From: a virus | IMG/VR virus record: IMGVR_UViG_3300008050_000086 | Span: 1 to 45,532 of that record | Strand: one strand, 5' to 3' | DNA length: 45,532 bases | Shown: in pieces, positions 1 to 8,356 of the stretch | How positions within the stretch are numbered: the first letter of the stretch is position 1 | How the letters are laid out: each line of letters starts with the position of its first letter | Notes under the pieces: generated by a model | Told to the model about the DNA's origin: nothing | The model's input: the letters and a program-made list of their open reading frames with translations, nothing else | Databases searched by the model: none | Translations under genes and position numbers: made by a program

Positions 1-84
1 AGATCCGCATTGCGGGCAGGGCCTGGCTCCTTCATTGGCTACTTTGATGTGATGCTCGTCTACGACGACTCCGTATTTGTCCAT
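1..84 (-). CDS. Small zinc-ribbon protein, 5' part only
   Basis: The reading frame opens with ATG at 84 and runs off the left edge of the window. It reads MDKYGVVVDEHHIKVANEG, then RPCPQCGS. The CPQC pair looks like the first half of a treble-clef or zinc-ribbon knuckle. A good ribosome binding site (AGGAG, about 8 bases before the ATG) lies inside the 3' end of the HU-like gene, so the two genes overlap by 25 bases, in keeping with the tight overlaps of this operon. It would be the next gene transcribed after the HU-like gene. Only 28 residues are visible, so the function is unknown. The call rests on the start signal and the CxxC pair. Confidence 0.55.
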   Translation of the reverse strand, partial: MDKYGVVVDEHHIKVANEGARPCPQCGS

Positions 85-350
85 TTGTTCAACTCCTCTC
101 TAAACGCCTTAACGGGCTTAACACTGAGTCTTATCGCATTCTCAGTGTTTCTGGTTTCTGTCTTTGGGTCCCTAACAGACTGCTTTCTCATTGTAGCCCG
201 AAGACGCAGTAAGGATTTGAAAACTACCTCCTCCTGTCTGGAGAGGCACTCTCTTATGACCTGATTCTGAGTATCTAAGATCTGCCGTATTGCTGTAGCG
301 GGTATCCCCGTCCTACGAGCGATCTCCTTCTCCATTTCTTTATCTGTCAT
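60..350 (-). CDS. HU/IHF-family DNA-binding protein
   Basis: This 96-residue protein has the length and layout of bacterial HU: an N-terminal helix pair (MTDKEMEKEIARRTG to about residue 35), a beta segment ending near RLRATMRKQ, and a beta-arm tip VRDPKTE where HU has R-N-P-x-T-G. A C-terminal helix after VKPVKAFREELNKW corresponds to the HU signature region. HU proteins bend and compact DNA as dimers, and phage versions act in replication, transcription or packaging. The arm proline thought to intercalate into DNA is present (D-P). The ATG at 350 overlaps the end of the upstream gene by 11 bases, so it is translated from the replication operon. The family call is by eye; identity to cellular HU looks low. 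Confidence 0.8.
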   Translation of the reverse strand: MTDKEMEKEIARRTGIPATAIRQILDTQNQVIRECLSRQEEVVFKSLLRLRATMRKQSVRDPKTETRNTENAIRLSVKPVKAFREELNKWTNTESS

Positions 351-561
351 CAGACTCCCCTGCTGCCTTCAATGTTGCGCTACTAGAGAACACTAAGGTC
401 CCACTCGCATCGCACTTTATCAGAATACCGAGGTCAGATATCTCTAGAAGAACCCCCTTGATGGTCCCCGCTTTCACAGGGTGTCCATCAAGGGTAACCA
501 CCTCTACTCCCATACCAATCAAGCTCTCTGCCTTATGGCGGCGACTGCTTGTGTGAATCAC
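340..561 (-). CDS. Small hypothetical protein between pol and HU
   Basis: This 73-residue protein has no recognised family. The chosen start is GTG at 561, which overlaps the polymerase stop (GTGA) and follows a GGGGAG ribosome binding site at good spacing. An upstream TTG (576) and an internal ATG (513) are alternatives. The C-terminal two thirds looks like a small beta-rich fold (GVEVVTLDGHPVKAG, then alternating hydrophobic residues VLLEISDLGILIKC and GTLVFSSSATL), possibly an Sm/SH3-like or Hfq-like barrel, though no diagnostic residues support a name. Its position between the DNA polymerase and an HU-like protein suggests a replication or nucleoid accessory role. This is inference from context only. 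Confidence 0.6.
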   Translation of the reverse strand: MIHTSSRRHKAESLIGMGVEVVTLDGHPVKAGTIKGVLLEISDLGILIKCDASGTLVFSSSATLKAAGESDDR

Positions 562-2963
562 TTCGCATCTCCCCAACTGAGGGCACAGTCCATCGACACA
601 ACGATAGGTACTTTCAGCGGGAACGGATCTTCCATGAGCTCCCGGATAAACAGCTTGGCGTCCTCGATGACCTCTGGGATGTCTGGCACCTCAAATACTA
701 GTTCATCGTGGATCTGGAGCAGCATACGAACCCCAAGCTTTCGAAGTTCTTCACTGTACTCACAGTTGAGCATCGCCTGAATAGCGATATCGGCGGCACT
801 CCCTTGAATGATGGAGTTAACTGACTGCCTCCTAGCCATAGAGGAGACCCCTTTGTCGTCTGAGAGGATGTCAGGTAGGCGACGGAATCGACCCCTAACC
901 GTCTGAACGAAGAGGTTATCTTCGCACTCGTCATGAGTATCTTGAATGAAGCGATACACTTCCGGGTAGATCTCGAAGTAACTGTTGATTAGGGCTTGCG
1001 CCTCAGGGCACTTCTCAAAGACCCGCCCACTTCTCGCTGACTTGGAAGAGGTAACGTTCAGGCCTAGCTGATGTCCCAGCTTTGCAGGCCCAATCCCGTA
1101 AAGGAGGCCGAACCCTACGGCCTTCATCTGAGCTCTAACCTCTATAAGGGCTTTCTGCTCTTTGGTGGGGTTGTCAGCCTTCTTGGCTTCGACAATCTCA
1201 TCGTAGTCATACCCTCCCGCAAGAGATGCCGTCATCGAGTGGAGATCTTTACCCGCTCGAATGGTCTCGATCATCGTACTATCCTCGCTCATATGGGCCA
1301 TGATGCGCATCTCTAGCTGCTCATAGTCAGCGACGATTAGCGTCATAGGCTGGTCATCTGGATAGTCTGGTAGAGGTATGTGCCTCAGATCTTCCACGAC
1401 ATGATCGCCGGCCTCTCCCCAGCAACCTGCAACGAATAGCTGACGGAGCTTCTTTCCCCACTCCCCTCTAGAAGGGATGTTCTGTAGGTTAGGATCTCCC
1501 GAACTCAGCCGTCCAGTGACGGTTCCGTGGATCTTTAGGTCTGTGTGTACCCGACCTCTATGGTCCGCGTAAGTAGGTAGGCCCGTGAGGTAGGTGTTGT
1601 GGAGCTTAGATAGAACTCTATGCTCCTGGAGGTTCACTGCCAGCTCGTTCCCTTTAGTAGCCCACTCACTGATGACGTCCTTGTTTGTAGACGGCATCTT
1701 GATGCCAGAGGAGCCTCCAGAGGTCCAGTTCTTGGGAGGATCTCCGAAGGGATCTACCCAGTCTCCTCGTCCGTCCTTCGTGTAGAAGAGCTGCCGAAGC
1801 TGATTGGGGCTATTGGGATTGACGTCCCAGCCGGCCAATCGCACGAGTTCCCTTTCTAGTCGGTCTATGTCCTTCTTCATCGGGGCCCTTAAGGCCTCTG
1901 TAGTATGCAGGTCTACTTTGAACCCTCTTCTCTCCATGTTCCACAGAGTCTGTAGGAAAGGAGAGGTAGCGGAATAGTAGTAGTCCAGTATGGACTCGTC
2001 AGTAGTTAGATGAAGGTCTGTGAGCTCCTCTGCCATCACGTCTACTAGTGTGTACGATCCCCAGGCATCCAGGCTGGCATAGTCGCCTACGAGTAGCTTT
2101 ATCATTTCGATAGGCTCTTCGTCGCACTCCACTCTACCGCTTAGGGCATCGAACAGGGTGTCATGTACATCCAAGAGCAGGTCCGGATTAGTCAGGTACC
2201 ACTTGACCTCAGACCTGCCCTCCTTCTCTACAGCGCCCATCCCCACCAGCTCAGAGAAATCCGATACGTACCCCAGCCGTGTACGGGTCTTTGGGCACAG
2301 TTCATGTCTCCGAGCGATTGAGAGAAGTTGGGCTGCGGTTAGAAGCTTGCCTTCTCTTCCGCCAGACCTGGCCTTTCCGACCTTCTTTAGGTCTACCACG
2401 ACGGCTTCTGCTCCATAGACCTTTCCAACTACAGACAGCAGCTCTATGGACAAGGCTTCGTCTTTCGTTTCCAGTGCGTCATGCATCCGGCAAAGAACTT
2501 CGATCTCCTTGTCTATCGCTCCCACAGCCCCAAACACTTGTTTGAATGGGGCCATCCGTAGTCCTAGATAGTCTGCACAGGTCTGCTTCAGTCCGTGCCT
2601 CCCTCTTCTGTTCTCATCTATGAGCCAGTCAAGTGCGACAGTATCTTCCAAGACTCCTCTGATCTCGATCCCGTGACTCATGCACATGTGCATATCGAAC
2701 TTTGAGTTGGTCATCCTCATTCGGATGTTGGGGTCTTCGAGAACAGGTCGGAAGGCTTCAAGTAGCCGCACGGGGGCGCAGAACCTAGTCTCTCCGTCAC
2801 TGAAGCTGAAGAACTTGATTCGAGCTGCCGTCTTGCTTAGACCCGTGGTCTCTGTATCGAACCCTATGTGGTCGCACGACATTAGACGTGCGCACCACTC
2901 ATCTGCTTCTTCTTCCGTCTCTATGTAAACGGGATCTGGTGTGTTTACGAATTTGTACCGCAA
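558..2963 (-). CDS. polA: Family A DNA polymerase with 3'-5' exonuclease domain
   Basis: This 801-residue replicative DNA polymerase is of the Pol I/T7 class. The exonuclease domain has Exo I FDTETTG (D36, E38), Exo II at SKFD (D90) and Exo III at GDYASLD (about 295-299). The polymerase domain has TGRLSSGDPNLQNIP (about 483), motif A VADYEQLEMR (about D546), the O-helix KAVGFGLLYGIG, and motif C QIHDELVFEVP (H752-D753-E754). There is no 5'-3' flap nuclease domain. About 130 extra residues sit between Exo II and Exo III (roughly 145-290) compared with Klenow fragment, and a shorter insert precedes motif A. In the O-helix, Gly replaces the usual Asn before the conserved Phe. It lies downstream of primase and helicase in one operon. 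Start ATG 2963 follows an AGGAG site just after a hairpin. Confidence 0.96.
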   Translation of the reverse strand: MRYKFVNTPDPVYIETEEEADEWCARLMSCDHIGFDTETTGLSKTAARIKFFSFSDGETRFCAPVRLLEAFRPVLEDPNIRMRMTNSKFDMHMCMSHGIEIRGVLEDTVALDWLIDENRRGRHGLKQTCADYLGLRMAPFKQVFGAVGAIDKEIEVLCRMHDALETKDEALSIELLSVVGKVYGAEAVVVDLKKVGKARSGGREGKLLTAAQLLSIARRHELCPKTRTRLGYVSDFSELVGMGAVEKEGRSEVKWYLTNPDLLLDVHDTLFDALSGRVECDEEPIEMIKLLVGDYASLDAWGSYTLVDVMAEELTDLHLTTDESILDYYYSATSPFLQTLWNMERRGFKVDLHTTEALRAPMKKDIDRLERELVRLAGWDVNPNSPNQLRQLFYTKDGRGDWVDPFGDPPKNWTSGGSSGIKMPSTNKDVISEWATKGNELAVNLQEHRVLSKLHNTYLTGLPTYADHRGRVHTDLKIHGTVTGRLSSGDPNLQNIPSRGEWGKKLRQLFVAGCWGEAGDHVVEDLRHIPLPDYPDDQPMTLIVADYEQLEMRIMAHMSEDSTMIETIRAGKDLHSMTASLAGGYDYDEIVEAKKADNPTKEQKALIEVRAQMKAVGFGLLYGIGPAKLGHQLGLNVTSSKSARSGRVFEKCPEAQALINSYFEIYPEVYRFIQDTHDECEDNLFVQTVRGRFRRLPDILSDDKGVSSMARRQSVNSIIQGSAADIAIQAMLNCEYSEELRKLGVRMLLQIHDELVFEVPDIPEVIEDAKLFIRELMEDPFPLKVPIVVSMDCALSWGDAK

Positions 2964-2976
2964 AAAAGACTCCTAA

Positions 2977-3009
2977 AAGAATAGGCGAGTGTGTTACCCG
3001 CCTATTCTT
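2977..3009 (-). terminator. Stem-loop between ssDNA-binding-like gene and polymerase
   Basis: There is a perfect 11-base-pair inverted repeat (AAGAATAGGCG and its complement) with an 11-base loop in the 70-base gap between the zinc-ribbon gene and the polymerase. Read on the minus strand the stem is followed by a short T run (TTCTTTTAG), so it could act as a partial terminator or an RNA-processing/stability hairpin. The polymerase ribosome binding site lies immediately downstream. It could lower polymerase expression relative to the upstream genes. Confidence 0.65.
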
Positions 3010-3032
3010 CTTTTGACCTCAACTGGGGAGTT

Positions 3033-4211
3033 TTACTCCCGGAAGTTTCCGTACGGAGCACTGTCCGTATGGAACCCGGGCTGCCCCTCTCGGAGGTTCA
3101 GGATCTTGGAGTAGTAACTGTTTGGCTTCGGGGTGGTGTACATCTCGAAGTCGAACTGAGCCTTTCCGAGAGATTCTAGGCCCTCATCGAGGACATAGCC
3201 GCTTCCGGATTCTGCATCTGGATCGACTAGAGGCTCACCATCTTCATCGCGGATTACTGCGTAGTCTCCGTTAGCAAACTGAAAGTCTGCGAGTGACTCC
3301 AGACGAACCAACGTCAGGTTTGCGAATCCTTTATCGCCTGCCTGCTTGGTGACCTCTGCTACGATCTCGTTGAACCGCAGAGGTGTTGGGGTATCGCAGT
3401 TCTCACACTCTGCAACAGGAGTTGGGTACTGGTAAGTACCGCAGCCCTTGCCTTGTAGCGAGCAGCGAACTTCCTTGTCTCCGTACCGCAGAACTTCACT
3501 CTCTGTGAAGTCGCAGTCTGGGTCGTTCACGTCCAGGAGGACCTGGTCGCACTCTCCACAGATGTAGACCTCGGGGAACAGTCGCCCGCCGCATCCACAC
3601 ATAGTCTTCGCCCTACGTCCAATCTCTTGAAGGACAGTGAAGTGCGTCGGAGGAAGCTCCATAAACTTCTTACGGAAGAAGCAAATATCTTCTTCGTTTG
3701 CTCCCCCATTCAGTAGCTTCTTTCGGTCGCGCACGTTGTCTACGCTCTCCCAGCGAAAGACCGGCTGGCCCTTCAGCTTGCCCTGCCTATACCGGAGCTC
3801 TTGTCCGTTGGCATCAAAGACAGGGACTCGCTGGAATACTCCAAACTGAATCACATTCATGAAGTATCGATTAGGCTCTCCATCTCGAGGAGAACTTACC
3901 TGAGGATGTCCGGCATCGGCTGCTGTGGAAAGACTGCACTCCCCCTCATTGGGTCGGAAGTAATCCCACGCCTGGAAGGTCTCACCGTTACGCTTCTCCT
4001 TCGTGTGCTGTACCTTGTACATCGCAGCTTCGTAGTAGTCTGCCCGAGACTGGTCCATCCGTGGGTAGTCTCCGGGAGTTAGCTGGATGAACACCCGCTG
4101 CCCCTCCCGTACCTTGAGCTCGTCGGACCATTTCGCCGACCACCCGTTTCTCTTTCTCTGGTCTCTTCTCTTCTTCTGTGAACTAGCCGTAAACGGCGTT
4201 ACTCGTGCCAT
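3033..4211 (-). CDS. Zinc-ribbon replication protein, possible ssDNA-binding protein
   Basis: This 392-residue protein lies between primase and DNA polymerase. The N-terminus is strongly basic (KKRRDQRKRNG). The middle has several paired cysteines: CGCGG followed by YICGECD, then CSLQGKGCG and AECENCD, which suggest two zinc ribbons. The C-terminal part is acidic (RDEDGEPLVDPDAESGS). Position, size, aromatic-rich beta segments and zinc resemble phage ssDNA-binding proteins such as T4 gp32 in a general way, but I do not see a diagnostic OB-fold signature. The ATG at 4211 overlaps the primase stop by 13 bases. A hairpin follows the stop codon. A DNA-processing cofactor or a replisome scaffold are alternatives. 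Confidence 0.7.
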   Translation of the reverse strand: MARVTPFTASSQKKRRDQRKRNGWSAKWSDELKVREGQRVFIQLTPGDYPRMDQSRADYYEAAMYKVQHTKEKRNGETFQAWDYFRPNEGECSLSTAADAGHPQVSSPRDGEPNRYFMNVIQFGVFQRVPVFDANGQELRYRQGKLKGQPVFRWESVDNVRDRKKLLNGGANEEDICFFRKKFMELPPTHFTVLQEIGRRAKTMCGCGGRLFPEVYICGECDQVLLDVNDPDCDFTESEVLRYGDKEVRCSLQGKGCGTYQYPTPVAECENCDTPTPLRFNEIVAEVTKQAGDKGFANLTLVRLESLADFQFANGDYAVIRDEDGEPLVDPDAESGSGYVLDEGLESLGKAQFDFEMYTTPKPNSYYSKILNLREGQPGFHTDSAPYGNFRE

Positions 4212-5212
4212 TGTGTTTTTGCCTCGCTTATGGAAATTGGAACAGCGCAGAGCTCAAGAAGCTCCTCCTCTGTCAGGTCATCCGGTTGATGGATGCCTTC
4301 GGGAAGAGGGACTACTAGTGTTCTGACTGCACTTAACTTTTGACCGATTTTCTCGGTTGCTTTTCTGCCTGTAGAATCATTGTCCAAACAGAGAACAATT
4401 CGTCCGCCAAATCTTTCTAGTTGTCTTTGTTGTCTTGTGGAGAGAAAACTGCCCATGAGGGCCACAACTGTTTCTATCCCCGCTTGAGCGAGCCAAAGAG
4501 CTGCCTTGAATCCTTCGACTACATAGACGTCCGGACGCCCCTCTCTATTAGAGAGAACGCTTTGGACCTTGTCTGCGCGCCAGAGATAGTCACTCTTTCT
4601 GAAGGATTCTATGTTGAAACCGTATGGCCTTAGCTCTTTTGTATACACTCTATATTTACCGCTCTCTAGGTCGCGGCATCTCCCGACAATACCGGCGAGA
4701 TCGCCGTCTATTGTCCTGATAGGAAAGGTTATTCTGTCTAGTTTCTTGTCGTAGCCTATATCGTGTTCGTGAAGAATCCTCCAATCGAATCCAGCGTCTA
4801 TCAAATCAAACGGACACTCGTCAAATACTCCGAGAAGCTTCTCAGGAAGGACGAGCCTTCCTGGCTTTTCGGCCTCCTTTATCCTACCACGTCTAGGAGA
4901 TAAGGGCCCTACTTTGCTTAGGGTCCGGTCAATATTTGACCGAGTTTCTCCAACTTCTTTTAGGAAGGATTTCAGTGCTCCTCCGCCGCAACCGGCGAAG
5001 CAGTACCAAAGTCCGTTTTCAACGTTTACTGAAAGACTGGGAGTGCTTCTCCCCGGTACCTCTCCATGTAGTGGGCAGTATCCTGTGTAGTTACCGCCGC
5101 TTCCAGGTCTGAGTCCCTGCACATAGGAGGAGTAGATATCTAGTAGGCTGCTAGTCCCGGAAGGGATCGGATCTCTTCTTTTTCTTAGGAGTTCGCTTTT
5201 TGACCGGCTCAC
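4199..5212 (-). CDS. DNA primase (CHC2 zinc finger plus TOPRIM)
   Basis: This primase makes RNA primers for lagging-strand synthesis. The zinc-binding domain is at the N-terminus: GYCPLHGE (C-x2-H) followed by LWYCFAGCGGG (C-x3-C), close to the DnaG/T7 gp4 zinc finger. TOPRIM motifs are VYVVEGFKAALWL (catalytic Glu) and VLCLDNDSTG (the D-x-D pair). The start is uncertain: GTG at 5212 gives 337 residues, while the frame is open to TTG 5254 (351 residues). There is no ATG before the zinc finger. Either way the gene begins inside the 3' end of the helicase gene by about 60-100 bases. There is no helicase domain, so primase and helicase are separate proteins here, unlike T7 gp4. Confidence 0.92.
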   Translation of the reverse strand: MSRSKSELLRKRRDPIPSGTSSLLDIYSSYVQGLRPGSGGNYTGYCPLHGEVPGRSTPSLSVNVENGLWYCFAGCGGGALKSFLKEVGETRSNIDRTLSKVGPLSPRRGRIKEAEKPGRLVLPEKLLGVFDECPFDLIDAGFDWRILHEHDIGYDKKLDRITFPIRTIDGDLAGIVGRCRDLESGKYRVYTKELRPYGFNIESFRKSDYLWRADKVQSVLSNREGRPDVYVVEGFKAALWLAQAGIETVVALMGSFLSTRQQRQLERFGGRIVLCLDNDSTGRKATEKIGQKLSAVRTLVVPLPEGIHQPDDLTEEELLELCAVPISISEAKTQWHE

Positions 5213-6566
5213 TACTACCACCTGTGGCGAAGCTGGCCTCTTGCGCCTCCGCAAGTTCCATACGAGCCTTGTTGTCTATGAAGTCTTTGATATTCACTGA
5301 CTTATGCAACACACTGAAGTCCTTCCCAGGGTTGGCGTTGATCACGAAAGGCCTAAGGATTGCTTCTCGGGCCTTCGTGAATACCAGCATGATAGTAGCC
5401 CCTTTCCCCGAAGGGTTAGGGCCTCTAAATGCTCTCATGGCTATGTCTGCGTCCTGTCCGATACCGTCTGCGAAAGAGAGATCGTCGAGATCCCCAGTCA
5501 CCGTCTTTGCGTTGGCTCTATTGGCCTGAGTAGTTCCTATCACGGGGCACTCTAGGTACTGAGCCATGCCTTTCAGGTCCTGAGATATATGTGAGATCTG
5601 CTTCCAGTCTACCGTCTTAGAGCCAGACCTCGAGTCTCGCATCAGGTAGAACCCGTCTACAAATACAACATCAGGCTCGAACCTTTCCGCCGCAGCGATC
5701 AGATCCTCTACAGTACTGGCCTTCCGCTTCCCCTTGTCGCTCATAAAGAGCAGGGAGCGTCGATGACTACCGTTGGTCTCTATCTCCTCGATGTCTTCTA
5801 CGGCATCCAGGAAGTCGAAGAAGAACTCCTCATCGTGTACAGATAAGTTCCCTCTTCGCAGCCTCTCATAGTCAACTCCCGCAAGTACGGATGCCACGCG
5901 CAGTCGTAGGGTGGTTCTCTGAATCTCTTTGGAGAAGACCATCACTCTGCAGTTGGCGTTGTATGCGTGAGCTGCCATTACACACAGTAACCAGGTCTTC
6001 ATGTTTCCCGGCCGGCCATAGATGACGATGAACTCCTCGTCCCTCATTCCGCCTGTCTGTTGGTTTAGTATGGCCCAGGGGTAAGGTATTCCTACCACCC
6101 CTCCAGCGACCTTGTTCACGTTATACACCTGTCTGATCGACTCAGTAGCTGCCGACATGAGGACGCCCTCATCTTCATGGGACTCCATGTTCAGTCTCCT
6201 GAACTTAGGCAGGAACGAGTCCAGAATAAGAGCGGGGTCTTCGCTCTCATGAAGGGACTCCGTGACGTCTCCCAAGAGGGTAGTCAGTTCTATATTCACT
6301 GCGTCCCTTCGAACCTCATTTACGAGGGCGTTTACAGAGTTCCTTGAGGGGCAGAAATCAAACTCCGGAAACTTCCGCAGCAGCCGTTCCTTAGTAGGAA
6401 CCTCACCTCGTTGAGACGGATCGTGAAATTCACTCCACAGCCATTGGAATATCTCTCGTGCCTCTTCAAGGCGGAATATACTGGGAGTAACCCCCTTTCT
6501 CTTCAGGGAACTGAAGTCCCCCGTATCCACTACATTTGAAATAAGTTCTAGTTCGGGGTGTGGCAT
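5151..6566 (-). CDS. DnaB-like replicative helicase
   Basis: This 471-residue RecA-fold ATPase is predicted to unwind DNA at the fork as a hexamer. An N-terminal helical domain (about 1-130) precedes the P-loop at 184-191 (GRPGNMKT), where the usual Gly before Lys is Met, a variant also familiar among phage DnaB-like proteins. The Walker B strand is PDVVFVDGFYLM, followed by an H4-like segment VIGTTQANR (sensor Gln) and AFRGPNP. The C-terminus is Lys-rich (KKRTPKKKKRSD). The ATG at 6564-6566 overlaps the upstream stop as TAATG. It is directly upstream of primase, so the two are probably made together. No separate helicase loader was recognised, though the small genes just upstream are candidates. 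Confidence 0.92.
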   Translation of the reverse strand: MPHPELELISNVVDTGDFSSLKRKGVTPSIFRLEEAREIFQWLWSEFHDPSQRGEVPTKERLLRKFPEFDFCPSRNSVNALVNEVRRDAVNIELTTLLGDVTESLHESEDPALILDSFLPKFRRLNMESHEDEGVLMSAATESIRQVYNVNKVAGGVVGIPYPWAILNQQTGGMRDEEFIVIYGRPGNMKTWLLCVMAAHAYNANCRVMVFSKEIQRTTLRLRVASVLAGVDYERLRRGNLSVHDEEFFFDFLDAVEDIEEIETNGSHRRSLLFMSDKGKRKASTVEDLIAAAERFEPDVVFVDGFYLMRDSRSGSKTVDWKQISHISQDLKGMAQYLECPVIGTTQANRANAKTVTGDLDDLSFADGIGQDADIAMRAFRGPNPSGKGATIMLVFTKAREAILRPFVINANPGKDFSVLHKSVNIKDFIDNKARMELAEAQEASFATGGSSEPVKKRTPKKKKRSDPFRD

Positions 6567-6841
6567 TAGAGTAGGTCCTCCTCTTCCTCAAGCGCGTCTA
6601 GTGGTTCTTCGTCGTCATCAACCTTCTTAACCAGGCCTAGATCTTGTAGGATTCTGGATTCTACAACATCTGACAAGGCTGTGGCCTGTTGAGAGACATC
6701 TTGAGATACCAAGGAGGTCTTCCCCCCGCCAATAGCTCCCTGGAAAACCTGGTTCTCCAAGACCACCACATAATCCACTTCCACAGTTCCTGCCTGAGGA
6801 GTGAGTATGATCTGGCGCACTTCTATTCCGACAGGGATCAT
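6566..6841 (-). CDS. Small acidic-tailed protein upstream of helicase
   Basis: This 91-residue protein has no recognised family. The first half is beta-rich (EVRQIILTPQAG, VEVDYVVVLENQV). The C-terminal 18 residues are almost all acidic plus Leu (DDDEEPLDALEEEEDLL), a type of tail used by ssDNA-binding or histone-mimic proteins to contact partners. Start ATG 6841 overlaps the previous stop (ATGA), and its own stop overlaps the helicase start (TAATG), so the three genes are translationally coupled. A role as a small ssDNA-binding or helicase-accessory protein is possible but is inference from the tail and position. Confidence 0.7.
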   Translation of the reverse strand: MIPVGIEVRQIILTPQAGTVEVDYVVVLENQVFQGAIGGGKTSLVSQDVSQQATALSDVVESRILQDLGLVKKVDDDEEPLDALEEEEDLL

Positions 6842-7173
6842 TCCACAACTTCCTGGTACATATCCTTTGCTTTTTGAAAAGCCTCAGCACACATATCCGA
6901 TGCTAGATCAGATGCGGCCTCGTACGCGAACTCAATCACACCCCTGTCTTGATCACAAGTCAGAGATACTGAGATATGGGCATCGAACCCTCTTCCATAG
7001 TCTTTATCGCTCATGCCAAAAGAGACAGACACTTTCGCGTTTCCATCTCCTAGCAGGTCTTGTACTTCGTCTGTGCCCATAACCAGATCCTCCTCTGTGA
7101 GCGTATCGTTGATAAGTAGGGGAGCATCAAGCTCTGGATGCATGATGCTCCCCGTAATGGTTCCTATGATCAT
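6838..7173 (-). CDS. Hypothetical protein
   Basis: This 111-residue protein has no recognised family. It begins with a beta-like stretch (MIIGTITGSIM), has an acidic centre, then SVSFGMSDKDYGRGFDAHISVSLTC, which resembles an amphipathic sheet, and a C-terminal helix (AEAFQKAKDMYQEVVE). Its ATG overlaps the stop of the gene before it and its stop overlaps the next start, both as ATGA. It belongs to the replication operon. Nothing in the sequence gives a biochemical function. Confidence 0.7.
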   Translation of the reverse strand: MIIGTITGSIMHPELDAPLLINDTLTEEDLVMGTDEVQDLLGDGNAKVSVSFGMSDKDYGRGFDAHISVSLTCDQDRGVIEFAYEAASDLASDMCAEAFQKAKDMYQEVVE

Positions 7174-7589
7174 CGGAGCCCTTTAGGTATCCCTACCCGG
7201 TGGGTTCCGACTTTCACCTGCTGCAGCTCTCCGTAGATGGCCTGCAGCTTTGGAGATAATCTCTCCAACTGAGTTGCATTGACTCCGTAAGTTACGAAGC
7301 CAGTCTTCAAGAGCTCGTCCAGGTGTCCTCGATCTTCCGCCTCGTCCAGCACATCCTCGATAGAGAAGTATGCTTTCTTCGGTCCGGCGGTCACGCTGAA
7401 CTCGTATTCGTCGAAGGAGTGCCTCCCGGTCCCGAGAGTTCTGAGCTCCTTCTTGGCGCTCTCTATTGCCGCGCCCTTGTCGTCCAGTAGGGCCCGTAAT
7501 TTCTCTACTGATTCGTTATCTGCCTCTGCCAGCTTTGCCCACAGAGTATCGATATCGGTTTGGACTGCCAGTAAGTTCTCAATGCTCAT
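7170..7589 (-). CDS. Hypothetical coiled-coil replication-operon protein
   Basis: This 139-residue protein has no recognised family. The start is ATG 7589, because it follows a strong GGAGGAGG site; the frame is open further upstream but without a site. The N-terminal 50 residues form a likely coiled coil (DIDTLWAKLAEADNE to ESAKKELRTLG). The rest is mixed (SFDEYEFSVTAGPKKAYFS, then IEDVLDEAEDRGHLDELL and a Val-rich end). Located between the uracil-DNA glycosylase and two small genes preceding the helicase. Role unknown; membership of the replication/repair operon is clear from spacing (16 bases after the UDG stop). Confidence 0.7.
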   Translation of the reverse strand: MSIENLLAVQTDIDTLWAKLAEADNESVEKLRALLDDKGAAIESAKKELRTLGTGRHSFDEYEFSVTAGPKKAYFSIEDVLDEAEDRGHLDELLKTGFVTYGVNATQLERLSPKLQAIYGELQQVKVGTHRVGIPKGLR

Positions 7590-7605
7590 GTTTCTTCCTC
7601 CTCCC

Positions 7606-8334
7606 TTATTCAGGGAATGTTTTGTTCCTAACGACGCTGTAATAGTTCTGTACGACACTAAGCCCGTACCTCAGGTCCCCTATGGTGTGATAGGTGTCCC
7701 CGGTCTTTTTCCGCACCAGAGCCTTGTCCCCCTTCCGTAGGAGATAGGACGGATGCAGAATTGCCAGCATTGGGTACCGGACTTTTCTATCAGCGACTGG
7801 AGAAGCGATCTCTATGTCGAATATCGTCCCGCGCTTACTGAGTATGGGGACGTTCTTTCCTAGTATCGCAGAAGCCGCTACCTTTCCGGCAGCAATTATT
7901 AGGACGGGGTCAATCGCGTAGATAGTTCTATGCAACCTGGTCCTGCACTCCTTTATCTCTGCTGTAGATGGCGTCCGGTTATCTCCGGGCCGACACAGCA
8001 CTGTGTTCGTGAAGAAGACGTGACTCTCTATGGTCTCTCGTATGTGAGAGTAGTATTCGTCATCGTCCTGACACGCTCTAGCCACCTGAATTCTCTCGTC
8101 GTGATCTGGCCAGGCTTTCTCTATAAGTTGAAGGAGCAGCCTCCCGGATCTTCCCACGAAAGGTGCTCCCTCTTGATCTTCGGCCTCTCCCGGAGCCTCT
8201 CCCACAATGACAATGTCTGCGGTAGCACTGCCCGTACCGAATACGGGCTGAATTCGACTCTCACATAGGAGAGGGCATTGGTCGCACCCTCGGTACTCTT
8301 CTAGCAACTGCTGGAGAGCTCTTCTGCCAATCAT
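7606..8334 (-). CDS. Uracil-DNA glycosylase, family 4-like (iron-sulfur)
   Basis: This 242-residue enzyme is predicted to remove uracil from DNA. Motif A GEAPGEAED (about 45-53) and motif B LHPSYLL (about 193-199) are those of UDG families 4/5. C17-x2-C20 near the N-terminus, C114 in NTVLCRPGDNR and C130 in EIKECRTRL match the four ligands of the 4Fe-4S cluster. About 25 residues (ARACQDDDEYY and following) are inserted between motif A and C114. Start ATG 8334 follows GGAGGG; an upstream ATG (8391) lies inside the helicase gene and lacks a site. In this operon it probably protects or repairs replicating phage DNA. The phage genome is therefore unlikely to carry uracil in place of thymine. Confidence 0.9.
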   Translation of the reverse strand: MIGRRALQQLLEEYRGCDQCPLLCESRIQPVFGTGSATADIVIVGEAPGEAEDQEGAPFVGRSGRLLLQLIEKAWPDHDERIQVARACQDDDEYYSHIRETIESHVFFTNTVLCRPGDNRTPSTAEIKECRTRLHRTIYAIDPVLIIAAGKVAASAILGKNVPILSKRGTIFDIEIASPVADRKVRYPMLAILHPSYLLRKGDKALVRKKTGDTYHTIGDLRYGLSVVQNYYSVVRNKTFPE

Positions 8335-8356
8335 GCTCCCTCCTATTTTAGGTGTT

